From assembly GCA_045541355.1 (NCBI GenBank), contig JAZQIW010000093.1, positions 1 to 43,464 of the forward strand: a DNA stretch of 43,464 bases. Direction: 5' to 3'. The position numbers were made by a program, and so were the translations under genes. Each line of letters begins with the position of its first letter. Within the stretch, counting starts at the first letter, position 1. Below the pieces are notes generated by a model. The model did not search any database. It was not told where the DNA came from and saw nothing but the letters and a program-made list of their open reading frames with translations. Origin of the DNA: UMGS1387 sp045541355. GTDB lineage: Bacteria; Bacillota; Clostridia; Oscillospirales; CAG-382. Below are positions 15,496 through 24,160 of this stretch, piece after piece.

Positions 15496-16902
15496 ATGAG
15501 GCTTAATCTCGGTCTTATTTTTGCGGGGCTTATATTCTTTTTCAACCCCTCATTCAATCTTTTTGACATACTGCCCGATTTTATCGGCGCCTTGCTTATA
15601 ATGCTCGGTCTTTCAAAAATGTATGTTTTTGATGCAAACCTTGAGGATGCAAGGCGAAACGCAAAGTTCCTTTTATGGATTTCGGTTCTGCGCCTTGTGC
15701 TCTGTGTGTGGACAGTTGGCGGACACCGCGACTATGTAATGCCCTTCACCTTCATAATCTGCGTTCTTGAGGCAATTTATATGCTGGGGCTTTTCAGAAA
15801 CCTTTATCTCGGCATGGAATACACCCTCATGCGTTCTGACTGCGAGGGGAATGTTAAAAGGGTAAACGAAGCCTTCACCATGTCCTTCATTTTTGTGATT
15901 GTATCAAGGGCATTGGAATTTGCCCCCCACATAACAGACATATTAAAGCAGGATGCCGAGCTTGATTTATCCTCGGGTGCATCCTTCAAGATGCCTATGG
16001 CACAGATGAAGATGTACATTCTCGGCGCGTGTCTTATTTGCTCGCTCATTCTCGGCATTTTCTATGTTTTTATGACGGCAAGGGCATTCATCGGCGTTAT
16101 AAGGGAAAAGAATTACAGCAATTTCCTTTCAAAAAAATATGAGGACTATCTTGTTCTTGATTGGGAAAAGCACGTTTATTCAAGGCTTTCCCTCTCATAT
16201 TTCCTTTTGACCCTCTCGCCGCTGTTTCTTATTGATTTCTACATCGACGGCATAAACATCATCCCCACGCCCCTTGCGGCTCTTCTTGCTTTTTCCGCCT
16301 TTGTAACGGTAAAGCACATAACCGGTCAAAAAGCAAACGCCCGCATTTTTATTCCTGCCCTTGTGTCAAGTGTTCTAAGCTACCTTTACATGACAAGGGT
16401 GCAGCTTGGCATAAACCACCTGTGCTTCCCCCTCAGCTACAACAAGCTGTCCTTCCCCCTTCTTGCAGACAAGAGCTCTGTAATATATGCGGCATTTTTT
16501 GCCATTGCTGAAGCAATTCTTATATACGGAATTTTCCTGCAATGTCTTAATGCAAAGCGTGAGCTTTTTGATGCAGAAAAAAGGCGGGGTGCTCTGGGGC
16601 TTATGAGGTTTACGAAAATACCTGTCCTTCTCTTATGTCTCTGCTCTGCTGCTCTTAAAATACTCACAACCTTCAAGGGTTATCTTTCACACGACAAGGG
16701 CGTTCTTGACTATATAAAGAACAAGGCATTTATCCTCAACGAGCAAAACTACAAGACATTTATGGAAAACCCACTTATTGTGAGATATGAAAAAGTCACC
16801 TCAGCCTGCTTTATACTTGCTGCCGTGACGGTGGTGCTTGCACTCTCTGTTTCGGTATTGCTCATTCGTACAAGGAGCGTTTCCGAAGGAGAACAGAAAT
16901 AA
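15496..16902 (+). CDS. Hypothetical polytopic membrane protein
   Basis: 468 residues with roughly ten hydrophobic helices spread along the whole length, and no soluble domain larger than a loop. The N-terminus LIFAGLIFFFNPSFNLFDIL-like segment carries helix-breaking Asn-Pro and an aspartate inside the membrane region. The central loop (YSNFLSKKYEDYLVLDWEKH) is charged. No transporter family was recognised. A GGAGG ribosome site precedes the ATG, and the DUF951 gene starts 12 bases after the stop. It probably belongs to the same transcript as the anchored protein upstream. Confidence 0.75.
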   Translation: MRLNLGLIFAGLIFFFNPSFNLFDILPDFIGALLIMLGLSKMYVFDANLEDARRNAKFLLWISVLRLVLCVWTVGGHRDYVMPFTFIICVLEAIYMLGLFRNLYLGMEYTLMRSDCEGNVKRVNEAFTMSFIFVIVSRALEFAPHITDILKQDAELDLSSGASFKMPMAQMKMYILGACLICSLILGIFYVFMTARAFIGVIREKNYSNFLSKKYEDYLVLDWEKHVYSRLSLSYFLLTLSPLFLIDFYIDGINIIPTPLAALLAFSAFVTVKHITGQKANARIFIPALVSSVLSYLYMTRVQLGINHLCFPLSYNKLSFPLLADKSSVIYAAFFAIAEAILIYGIFLQCLNAKRELFDAEKRRGALGLMRFTKIPVLLLCLCSAALKILTTFKGYLSHDKGVLDYIKNKAFILNEQNYKTFMENPLIVRYEKVTSACFILAAVTVVLALSVSVLLIRTRSVSEGEQK

Positions 16903-16914
16903 AGGAAGAAATTT

Positions 16915-17115
16915 ATGGAAATAAAGGTATTCGGCGTAGGCGACATTCTCAACATGAAGAAAAACCACGCCTGTGACAAAAACGCAAAGCAGATGCTTGT
17001 ACTCATGTCGGGCAGCGATGTCAAGGTCAAGTGCATGCACTGTGAAAGAGAAATGATTATTGCTCGGGTAAAGCTCGAGAAAAGTATAAAAAACATAACC
17101 CGAAAGGAACAATAA
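16915..17115 (+). CDS. DUF951 family protein
   Basis: 66 residues. The pattern FGVGDILNMKKNHAC near the N-terminus, then VKVKCMHCEREMII and RVKLEKSIK, matches the small DUF951 family widespread in Firmicutes, with cysteines C20, C41 and C44 visible. Cys-x2-Cys suggests metal binding; no function is established. It has an AAAGGAAG ribosome site and lies 6 bases before prfA, a placement suggesting a translation-linked role, though that is inference only. Confidence 0.85.
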   Translation: MEIKVFGVGDILNMKKNHACDKNAKQMLVLMSGSDVKVKCMHCEREMIIARVKLEKSIKNITRKEQ

Positions 17116-17121
17116 CACAGC

Positions 17122-18198
17122 ATGTTTGAAAATCTACTTGAAGCGGAAAAGCATTTTGAAGAAATAAATGAGATGCTCATGGATCCTGCCGTTATCTCGG
17201 ACACGGAAAAGTACAAGAATCTCATGAAGGAGCACAAGAATCTCTCCCCCATCATCGACAAGTACAGGGAATACAAGACTGTACAGAACAATCTTGAGGG
17301 TGCAAAGCTGCTCATTGACGAAAGCGGAAACGACCCCGAAATGAGGGAAATGGCAGAGGAAGAATACAAGGAATGTAAGGCGGCAATCGAAAGCATTACC
17401 GAGGAATTGAAAATTCTCCTTCTTCCCAAAGACGAGGACGACGACAAGAACGTCATTATCGAAATACGTGCAGGCACCGGCGGCGAGGAGGCAGCTCTCT
17501 TTGCCCACAGCATTTACAGAATGTACTCCATGTATTCCGACCGCAAGGGCTACAAAATTGACGTTATGAACATCAACGAAACAGAGCTTGGCGGCATAAA
17601 GGAAATATCCTTTATGGTAGAGGGTGCGGGTGCCTTCTCAAGATTCAAGTTTGAAAGCGGTGTTCACCGAGTTCAGCGTGTTCCCGAAACAGAAACTCAG
17701 GGACGTGTTCACACCTCGGCAATTACGGTTGCGGTTCTTCCCGAGGCGGAGGAGGTTGAAATCGACATAAACCCCAACGACCTTGAAATCGACACCTACC
17801 GAAGCGGCGGTGCGGGAGGTCAGCACGGAAACAAAACCGACTCGGCTATCCGTATCACACACAAGCCGACAGGCGTTGTTGTTGAATGTCAAGACGAAAG
17901 AAGTCAGTTCAAAAACCGCGACAAGGCAATGAAAATGCTCAGAACAAAGCTTCTTGACGCCGAAAGAGAAAAGCAGAGAGCCGCCATTTCCTCCGAGAGA
18001 AAGAGTCAGGTAGGAAGCGGCGACCGAAGCGAAAGAATCAGAACCTACAACTATCCCCAGAGCCGTCTTACCGACCACCGAATCGGTCTTACGCTTTACA
18101 GTCTTGAGCAGATTCTCGACGGAGACCTTGACGGTGTAATCGACGCTCTTATTACCGCCGACAGAGCAGAAAAGCTCCAGAACAGCCAGTTTAACTGA
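17122..18198 (+). CDS. prfA: Peptide chain release factor 1
   Basis: 358 residues. It reads UAA and UAG and triggers peptide release. The codon-recognition loop contains PET at 188-190 (the P-x-T of RF1). The catalytic GGQ is at 232-234 in SGGAGGQHGNKTDSA. The residue after GGQH is glycine (G236), where most RF1 sequences I know have valine or isoleucine. Length is normal and no frameshift is present, unlike RF2. The gene is followed within two bases by a Sua5 gene; the RF methylase gene prmC, which often sits between them in Firmicutes, is missing here. Confidence 0.96.
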   Translation: MFENLLEAEKHFEEINEMLMDPAVISDTEKYKNLMKEHKNLSPIIDKYREYKTVQNNLEGAKLLIDESGNDPEMREMAEEEYKECKAAIESITEELKILLLPKDEDDDKNVIIEIRAGTGGEEAALFAHSIYRMYSMYSDRKGYKIDVMNINETELGGIKEISFMVEGAGAFSRFKFESGVHRVQRVPETETQGRVHTSAITVAVLPEAEEVEIDINPNDLEIDTYRSGGAGGQHGNKTDSAIRITHKPTGVVVECQDERSQFKNRDKAMKMLRTKLLDAEREKQRAAISSERKSQVGSGDRSERIRTYNYPQSRLTDHRIGLTLYSLEQILDGDLDGVIDALITADRAEKLQNSQFN

Positions 18199-18199
18199 T

Positions 18200-19258
18200 A
18201 TGATACTTAACGAAACAAAAATCTTCAAAGTAAAAAGTGATCTTTCGGGACCGAGAGATATGGAATATTTGGCGTTCGCCGCTGAAATACTAAGAAAAGG
18301 CGGTCTTGTTGCCTTTCCCACCGAAACGGTATACGGTCTTGGTGCCAATGCCCTTGACGTGGAGGCAGTAAAGTCAATATTTACGGCAAAGGGCAGAGCC
18401 CAGGACAATCCTCTTATTGTTCATGTTTCCTCAAAAGATGACATAAACAAATATGCCGTCGCCGAAAACAACAAAAATGCCGACATTCTCTTGTCTCAGA
18501 TGCCCTCGCCTCTGACGGTTATTCTCCCAAAGCGGGAAATTATCCCTCTCAGCGTTACGGCAGGACTCGACAGCGTTGCAATGAGGGTTCCCGACAACCT
18601 GATTGCAAGACGGCTCATTGAGCTTTCAGGTGTTCCCGTTTCGGCTCCCAGTGCCAATCTTTCGGGAAAGCCCAGCCCCACAAGGGCTTCTCATGTCATA
18701 AGCGACATGACGGGAAAGGCAGACGTTATCATTGACGGCGGAGACTGCAGGGTAGGACTTGAATCGACGGTGGTTACCCTTTGCAAGGAAACACCGATGC
18801 TTCTGCGACCGGGCGGCTTTACCTATGAGAGGTTATGCTCTCTTCTCGGCAGGGTTGACATTTCAAGTGCCGTGCTTGAGCAGCTTAAAGAAGGGCAGAC
18901 AGCAGAGTCTCCCGGCATGAAGTACAAGCACTATGCCCCCGAAACAAGGGTTATACTCATAAAGGGAAAAGCAGAAAACGTAAGGGCATTTATGTGCCAA
19001 AAGCACTGTGACGAAAACTGCGGGGTTATCTGCTTTGACGAGGACATTGACGAAAGAGACGAGAGGGTAATTCTTGTGGGAAGCCGCAAGGACAACTCCC
19101 TTTATGCCGAAAGAATGTTTGATGCCTTAAGGCAAAGCGACAATATAGGCAAAATAGATGTTGTATACGCCGTACTTCCCGAGGACACGAGTGGCATTTC
19201 TCTTGCCATTTACAACAGGATGCTGAGGGCTGCGGCATTTACGGTAATAGAAGTATAG
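18200..19258 (+). CDS. sua5: L-threonylcarbamoyladenylate synthase (Sua5/YwlC type)
   Basis: 352 residues. It makes threonylcarbamoyl-AMP, the first intermediate of the t6A37 tRNA modification. The YrdC domain (about 20-210) shows GGLVAFPTETVYGLGANA, KGRAQDNPLIVHVS and SAPSANLSGKPSPT. The C-terminal Sua5 domain follows the SPGMKYKHYAPETRV linker (about 236-250), so this is the long, two-domain form. It begins right after the prfA stop with no obvious ribosome site and is probably translationally coupled. Partner genes tsaB, tsaD and tsaE are not in the window. Confidence 0.95.
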   Translation: MILNETKIFKVKSDLSGPRDMEYLAFAAEILRKGGLVAFPTETVYGLGANALDVEAVKSIFTAKGRAQDNPLIVHVSSKDDINKYAVAENNKNADILLSQMPSPLTVILPKREIIPLSVTAGLDSVAMRVPDNLIARRLIELSGVPVSAPSANLSGKPSPTRASHVISDMTGKADVIIDGGDCRVGLESTVVTLCKETPMLLRPGGFTYERLCSLLGRVDISSAVLEQLKEGQTAESPGMKYKHYAPETRVILIKGKAENVRAFMCQKHCDENCGVICFDEDIDERDERVILVGSRKDNSLYAERMFDALRQSDNIGKIDVVYAVLPEDTSGISLAIYNRMLRAAAFTVIEV

Positions 19259-19285
19259 GAATTTTACGAAAGGGCGGTGTCGTAT

Positions 19286-19888
19286 GTGCTGACGGTAGGT
19301 CTTACGGGACAAAGCGGCGCAGGCAAGGGTGAATTTGCCAAAATATTTTCCGAACGGGAAAAGGTTTTTTGCCTTGACACCGATATTGTGGCAAGAAGGG
19401 TTGTCGAAAAGGGCTCGGAATGTCTGTGTGAGCTATGTTCATTTTTCGGAGAGGATATCCTGAAGAATGACGGCAGTCTTGACAGGCAACGGCTTGCGTC
19501 AATTGCCTTTACAAACCCTGAAAAGCACAAGGCTCTTAACACCATTACCCACAAATACATAATGTGCGAGATTGAAAGCTGGCTAAGCTGTGTCAGAAAC
19601 AGCGGTGCAGCCGTTGCCGTAATTGATGCTCCGCTTCTCTTTGAAAGCGGTGCAGACCGTCTTTGCGACATAACGGTGGCAGTTATTGCGCCCTACGACA
19701 CAAGGCTCTCGAGAATTCTTATTCGTGACGGCATTGATGAGAAGGCTGCAAGAACCCGTCTTGATGCCCGGCCGGATGACCGTTTTTTCACAAGCAGATG
19801 CGATTATGTGATTGAAAACAACGGGGATTTGGAGTCCTTCCGCGAAAAAGCAACAAGAGTTATTGATACAATACTCGCTCAAAAATAA
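19286..19888 (+). CDS. coaE: Dephospho-CoA kinase
   Basis: 200 residues. It phosphorylates dephospho-CoA, last step of CoA synthesis. The P-loop reads GLTGQSGAGKGEF. The usual Ser/Thr after the P-loop lysine is Gly, a deviation seen here directly. CLDTDIVARRVVEKG gives the second signature, and IDAPLLFESG with RLDARPDDRFF fits the lid region. GTG at 19286 is preferred: AAAGGG (19269-19274) is 11 bases upstream, whereas the alternative GTG at 19277 would be only two bases away. It would add three residues. The gene follows Sua5 in the same direction. Confidence 0.9.
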   Translation: MLTVGLTGQSGAGKGEFAKIFSEREKVFCLDTDIVARRVVEKGSECLCELCSFFGEDILKNDGSLDRQRLASIAFTNPEKHKALNTITHKYIMCEIESWLSCVRNSGAAVAVIDAPLLFESGADRLCDITVAVIAPYDTRLSRILIRDGIDEKAARTRLDARPDDRFFTSRCDYVIENNGDLESFREKATRVIDTILAQK

Positions 19889-19915
19889 AGAAAGGCGTTT
19901 TTTCAAAACAGTACC

Positions 19916-20476
19916 ATGAAAAAAACTCTTACCATTATAGCCATTCTCATATCCTCGGCACTTATTGCCCTGTTCTGGGTGAGAATTGACGATTTTCTTT
20001 CAAAAAAGGCACATCCTCTTGAGTATATGGAGGTTGTGGAAAAATACTCGGATGAATATTCCGTTCCCAAAGAGCTTATCTTTGCCGTAATTAAGGCTGA
20101 AAGCGATTTCAAGAGCGATGCCGTTTCAGGTAAAGGCGCAATAGGTCTTATGCAGCTTATGCCCGAAACATATGCCTGGCTTTGTGAGAAAAGCGGCGAT
20201 GTCAACACCGACAGCAATTTTCTATACACCCCCGAGGTAAACATCCGCTACGGAACATATTATCTTGATATGCTGTACAGCGAATTCGGCTCATGGGAAA
20301 ATGCCCTTGCGGCATACAATGCAGGGCCCACAAATGTCAGAAAGTGGCTCAAAGACCCGTCTCTTTCCGAAAACGGCGCGCTTTCTGACATTCCCTTCGG
20401 CGAAACACGCGACTACATTGAGCGCGTATTCAAGGCACGGGACAAATACAAAGAGCTTTATTTTATTGAAGAATAA
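19916..20476 (+). CDS. Membrane-anchored lytic transglycosylase (SLT domain)
   Basis: 186 residues. An N-terminal hydrophobic helix (about 4-24) anchors or exports the protein. The SLT/lysozyme-like domain shows the catalytic glutamate in FAVIKAESDFKSDAVS, the GAIGLMQLMPETY segment and the AAYNAGPTNVRKWL helix. Together these give the complete family-1 signature for cleaving peptidoglycan between MurNAc and GlcNAc with anhydro product. The ribosome site is poor (AAAGG about 20 bases upstream). It lies 27 bases after coaE in the same direction. Confidence 0.93.
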   Translation: MKKTLTIIAILISSALIALFWVRIDDFLSKKAHPLEYMEVVEKYSDEYSVPKELIFAVIKAESDFKSDAVSGKGAIGLMQLMPETYAWLCEKSGDVNTDSNFLYTPEVNIRYGTYYLDMLYSEFGSWENALAAYNAGPTNVRKWLKDPSLSENGALSDIPFGETRDYIERVFKARDKYKELYFIEE

Positions 20477-20512
20477 ACTAAACACACTATATATTTTTAA
20501 GGAGAGATTACC

Positions 20513-21940
20513 ATGGCAACAAAGAAAAAGGAAGCAGCTCCCGAAAAGACAAAGGGCGAGCTTTTAAAGGAAAGCTTATGCATGAATAAAAAGTATGCAT
20601 ATGAAATCATGACACAAGAGCAGATAAAGGAATGCTACGAATACTGCGAGGGCTACAAGGACTTTATCGACAAGGCAAAGACGGAAAGAGAATCCGTAAC
20701 CTATGCCGTCGAATATCTTGAAAAGAACGGCTTTAAGCCCTTTGAATTCGGTAAAAAATACAAGAAGGGCGACAAGTTCTATTACAACAACAGAGGCAAG
20801 GCAATCTACATTGTCGTTGTCGGTAAAAAGAGCTTTGAAGAGGGTGTTCACATAGCAGCGGCTCATGTTGATTCCTCAAGAATCGACCTCAAGCAGAATC
20901 CCCTCTATGAAGACAACAACCTTGCTTTCTTTAAGACACATTACTACGGCGGTATCAAGAAGTATCAGTGGGTTACTCTGCCCCTTGCGCTTCACGGCGT
21001 TATTATGAAGGCTGACGGCGAAAAGGTTGAGGTTTGTATAGGTGAGGATGATAACGATCCCATTTTCTACATCACAGACCTTCTTCCCCACCTCGGAAGA
21101 GATCAGGCGGGCAAGCCCCTTTATTCGGCTTTCACGGGCGAGGACCTCAACATCCTCTGCGGCAGCCGCCCCTTTGATGATGAAAAGGTTGGCGAAAAAA
21201 TCAAGCTCAACGTGCTTGCACTTCTTAATGAAAAGTACGGTATTACAGAGGCAGACTTCCTCTCCAGCGAGCTTACCCTCGTTCCTGCTTCAAAGGCAAG
21301 AGACGTGGGCTTTGACAGAAGCCTTATCGGTGCATACGGCCACGATGACAGAGTTTGTGCATATCCTATCCTCACAGCTATTGTTGATACGGCAGGCCTT
21401 AACGAGCATACCTCCGTTACTATCTTTGCAGATAAGGAAGAAACAGGCTCGGATACAAATACGGGTATGAAGTCCTTTGCTTTTGAAGATATGCTTAAGG
21501 ATATGTGTATAAATGCAGGTCAGAACCCCAGAAAGATGTTTGCTAACTCTAAGTGTCTCTCTGCTGACGTTAATGCCGGCTTTGACCCCAATTTCGCAGG
21601 CGTTTATGAGGCAAGAAACTCTGCCTTCATTAATAAGGGCGTTTGCGTAACAAAGTTCACGGGCGGCGGCGGTAAGAGCGGTACAAACGATGCTCATGCC
21701 GAATACGTAGGCTACGTCAGAAACCTTCTTGATAAGGCAGGCGTTATCTGGCAGATGGGTGAGCTTGGTAAGGTTGACCAGGGCGGCGGCGGTACTGTCG
21801 CTTTGATTCTCGCAAAGCTTAATATTGATGTTATAGATGTCGGTGTTCCCGTTCTCTCTATGCACGCACCCGTTGAAGTGGTTGCAAAAACCGATGTCTG
21901 GTCGGCCTATAACGCCTTCGTTGCTTTCTTTAAAAACTAG
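20513..21940 (+). CDS. M18 family aminopeptidase
   Basis: 475 residues. A zinc aminopeptidase of the aspartyl-aminopeptidase (M18) family that removes N-terminal residues from peptides in the cytoplasm. Visible metal and catalytic segments include HIAAAHVDSSRIDLK (first His/Asp), FADKEETGSDTNTG (Glu-Glu), LSADVNAGFDP and the C-terminal SMHAPVEVVAKTD with the last ligand His. Length and layout match bacterial M18 enzymes of Clostridia. The ribosome site AAGGAGAGA is strong. The codon mix shows many GCT/GTT codons, suggesting high expression. Repeat module Y begins 34 bases after the stop. Confidence 0.95.
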   Translation: MATKKKEAAPEKTKGELLKESLCMNKKYAYEIMTQEQIKECYEYCEGYKDFIDKAKTERESVTYAVEYLEKNGFKPFEFGKKYKKGDKFYYNNRGKAIYIVVVGKKSFEEGVHIAAAHVDSSRIDLKQNPLYEDNNLAFFKTHYYGGIKKYQWVTLPLALHGVIMKADGEKVEVCIGEDDNDPIFYITDLLPHLGRDQAGKPLYSAFTGEDLNILCGSRPFDDEKVGEKIKLNVLALLNEKYGITEADFLSSELTLVPASKARDVGFDRSLIGAYGHDDRVCAYPILTAIVDTAGLNEHTSVTIFADKEETGSDTNTGMKSFAFEDMLKDMCINAGQNPRKMFANSKCLSADVNAGFDPNFAGVYEARNSAFINKGVCVTKFTGGGGKSGTNDAHAEYVGYVRNLLDKAGVIWQMGELGKVDQGGGGTVALILAKLNIDVIDVGVPVLSMHAPVEVVAKTDVWSAYNAFVAFFKN

Positions 21941-21974
21941 CGGGGAGCTTAGTTACAAACAACCGAATTTTTCC

Positions 21975-22104
21975 GCTTTTTCTTTAGAAAAAGAAAAAGC
22001 TTGGCAAAAAGAAACCGTAAAAGGAACATTTCTTTTTGGGTTTGAACAACACGTTATATGCTCGATTAAAACGTCGCTTGACCGCCATAAATCCAAGCGG
22101 TCAA
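21975..22104 (+). repeat. Three-hairpin 3'-UTR module Y, copy 2
   Basis: It starts 34 bases after the M18 stop, in the gene's sense orientation. Hairpin 1 is a perfect 11-bp stem (21975-21985 with 21990-22000, loop AGAA). Hairpin 2 pairs the A-rich and T-rich ends of the conserved middle (22007-22053). Hairpin 3 pairs TTGACCGC (22079-22086 region) with GCGGTCAA (22097-22104). The middle matches copy 1 almost exactly, whereas hairpin 3 shares only position and shape. Copy 2 lacks the T-tract that makes copy 1 a terminator. Confidence 0.7.
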
Positions 22105-22157
22105 CCGATACAAACCCCAAATTAGCACCCACCCAAAAGGGAGGGTGTTAAGCCCCC

Positions 22158-22322
22158 ACGGCGAAAGAGGGAGAATCAGCGGAGCGTCGGGGAGAAGTAA
22201 CATAAAGTTACACTTGTCCCTGATTTTGACGAACCGATGATAAAACTCCTAAAACCGTGAGTGTCAAAATCAGCAAATTAAAAGTACAAATAGTCCCCGA
22301 CCGAGCCACTCCCTCTTTTTGA
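22158..22322. repeat. Long imperfect palindrome (MITE-like)
   Basis: Nested inverted arms are visible: AAAGAGGGAG (22164-22173) with CTCCCTCTTT (22309-22318), GTCGGGGA (22186-22193) with TCCCCGAC (22294-22301), and CTGATTTTGAC (22220-22230) with GTCAAAATCAG (22263-22273). The whole stretch folds as one long interrupted hairpin. There is no coding capacity. It lies between module Y copy 2 and module X copy 2, in the 544-base gap between the aminopeptidase and galK genes. Confidence 0.6.
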
Positions 22323-22335
22323 GTGGAGCGCTTTG

Positions 22336-22422
22336 GTTACTTTGTCGCGGGACAAAGTAACGGAAAACGCGGCTCGCAAGCCGCGGAACTTCCTGCCGGA
22401 TAAAAGTGTAACTTAAAAAGTA
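22336..22422 (+). repeat. Dispersed hairpin module X, copy 2
   Basis: An 11-bp hairpin GTTACTTTGTC/GACAAAGTAAC (22336-22361) is followed by the 45-base core (22368-22412) shared with copy 1. The core begins with the 7-bp stem CGCGGCT/AGCCGCG with loop CGCA. A second, weaker copy of the post-hairpin part (GCGAAA, CTCCTGTC, GATAAAA, GTAAC) follows about 40 bases later (22423-22452), giving a degenerate tandem array just upstream of galK. Confidence 0.65.
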
Positions 22423-22484
22423 GCGAAACTCCTGTCAGATAAAAACGTAACTAAAAGAGTAACTAAAGTAAACGGAGTACCAAA

Positions 22485-23789
22485 ATGAATATTAAAGAAT
22501 TAAAAACAGCCATAGCAGACGGACAATATGATAAAGCCTTCAAAGAGCTTTACGGCGCTGACTGCGATATAGAAAAGGTAAAGGCACGATATCTTTCCTG
22601 TGCCGACGGCTTCGAAACAACCTACGGGAATAAAGCTTGCGGTGACGTGCGCCTTTTCTCGGTTGCAGGCAGAAGTGAAATTTCCGGAAATCATACCGAC
22701 CATAACCACGGCAGAGTTCTTGCCGCTTCAATCAGCCTTGATATCATTTCGGTTGCCGCCTCTACGGAGGATGCTTTCATTTGCATAAAGTCCGAGGGCT
22801 TTCCCGAGGATGTTGTGTCACTCTCGGATGTTGAGGATGTAAAGCAAGATGAAAAGTATAAGGCAAGCGCAATTATACGCGGTATGTGTGACGGCTTTAA
22901 GAAAAACGGTCTGAATGTCGGCGGATACTATGCTTATACCACCTCAAGCGTTCTCAAAGGCTCGGGACTCTCCTCCTCTGCCGCATTTGAGGATATGGTG
23001 GGCAATATGCTTTCCCACTTCTATAACGGCGGAAGCGTAGATAACGTTGAAATAGCAAAGATTGCACAGTATGCCGAAAATGTACACTTTGGCAAGCCCT
23101 GCGGCCTTATGGATCAGATGGCATGTGCCGTGGGCGGCTTTATTGCCATAGATTTTGAGGATGCCAAAAATCCGAAGGTTGAAAGACTTCCCTTTGAGCT
23201 TTCGTCTCACGGTCTCTCGCTCTGCATCGTTGATACGGGCGGAAATCATGCAGACCTCAATGAGGACTACGCCTCCGTTCCCGGCGACATGAAGAGGGTG
23301 GCGGAATTTCTCGGCGTGTCTTTCCTGAGAGAAACAACAAAAGAGATTCTTCTTTCAAGGGTGTCGGAAATAAGACGTGAGCTTGGCGACAAATGCCTTA
23401 TGCGTGCCATGCATTTCTTTAACGAAAACGAAAGAGTTGTCATGCAGAAAACTGCGCTGAAAGAAGGAAATCTCGGTGCATTTCTTGACGGTGTGAGAAG
23501 CTCCGGTCTCTCCTCCTTCACAATGCTTCAGAACGTATATACAACAAAAAACGTGGATGAACAGGGACTTTCCCTTGCCCTTGCCCTTTCGGCAGAGGTG
23601 CTCAAGGATAAGAAAAACGCCGCATGGCGTGTTCATGGCGGCGGCTTTGCAGGCACTGTTCAGTGCTATGTTCCTACCGATGCCGTCAATGAATACAAGC
23701 GCACCCTTGAGGGCGTATTCGGCAAGGACTCGGTTTATGTTCTTAACGTAAGAAAATACGGCGCTGTCTGCCTTGACAGGCTTATGTAA
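22485..23789 (+). CDS. galK: Galactokinase (GHMP family)
   Basis: 434 residues. It phosphorylates galactose to galactose-1-phosphate (Leloir pathway). The galactokinase signature GRSEISGNHTDHNHG is at 62-76. The GHMP ATP loop LKGSGLSSSAAFE is at 157-169 and the C-terminal motif VHGGGFAGTVQCY lies near 380. It is about 40 residues longer than E. coli GalK, with the extra length at the N-terminus before the signature. The ribosome site CGGAG stands 8 bases before the ATG. No galT, galE or transporter is adjacent; a melA-type alpha-galactosidase lies about 19 kb away and could supply galactose. Confidence 0.93.
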   Translation: MNIKELKTAIADGQYDKAFKELYGADCDIEKVKARYLSCADGFETTYGNKACGDVRLFSVAGRSEISGNHTDHNHGRVLAASISLDIISVAASTEDAFICIKSEGFPEDVVSLSDVEDVKQDEKYKASAIIRGMCDGFKKNGLNVGGYYAYTTSSVLKGSGLSSSAAFEDMVGNMLSHFYNGGSVDNVEIAKIAQYAENVHFGKPCGLMDQMACAVGGFIAIDFEDAKNPKVERLPFELSSHGLSLCIVDTGGNHADLNEDYASVPGDMKRVAEFLGVSFLRETTKEILLSRVSEIRRELGDKCLMRAMHFFNENERVVMQKTALKEGNLGAFLDGVRSSGLSSFTMLQNVYTTKNVDEQGLSLALALSAEVLKDKKNAAWRVHGGGFAGTVQCYVPTDAVNEYKRTLEGVFGKDSVYVLNVRKYGAVCLDRLM

Positions 23790-23790
23790 T

Positions 23791-24147
23791 ATGGGAAAGA
23801 TAAAATATCTGCTTTTGCTTATTCTGAACACATTTATTGCCGCTTCGGTATACATTTTTGCCCTTAAGGCACACTTTTTCCCGATTATGGCAATTTATCA
23901 GATTATTGCAATATTCTCCGTGTGTCTGTATGTTTTCCTGTTTTACAGACACAACAACGAAATAGGCAAGGCACGTCTTTCGGGAAAAGAGCCCGACAGT
24001 GAGCAATACAATAAAAGAAAAAGGGTGATTAAGCTGGTGGTTGCCTGCCTTTTCCCTTTTGTTCTCGTAGTTCTCTGCGACTATATTTATCTTATTTTGC
24101 TTGCCGACAATCCCCTTTTTCAATCACTCACAAACTATTTAAAGTAA
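23791..24147 (+). CDS. Small hypothetical membrane protein
   Basis: 118 residues with three hydrophobic segments (about 4-26, 32-52 and 80-103). A hydrophilic cytoplasmic stretch rich in Lys and Glu (HNNEIGKARLSGKEPDSEQY) separates the second and third. The ATG lies one base after the galK stop (TAATATG), indicating coupled translation. An in-frame upstream ATG inside galK is less likely. No family was recognised. Confidence 0.7.
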   Translation: MGKIKYLLLLILNTFIAASVYIFALKAHFFPIMAIYQIIAIFSVCLYVFLFYRHNNEIGKARLSGKEPDSEQYNKRKRVIKLVVACLFPFVLVVLCDYIYLILLADNPLFQSLTNYLK

Positions 24148-24160
24148 GGTAAAGGCACAA

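Noticed and set aside
21837..22151. 104-codon plus-strand frame across the end of the aminopeptidase and module Y
   Set aside because: It starts inside the aminopeptidase in another frame and its body is translated repeat sequence.
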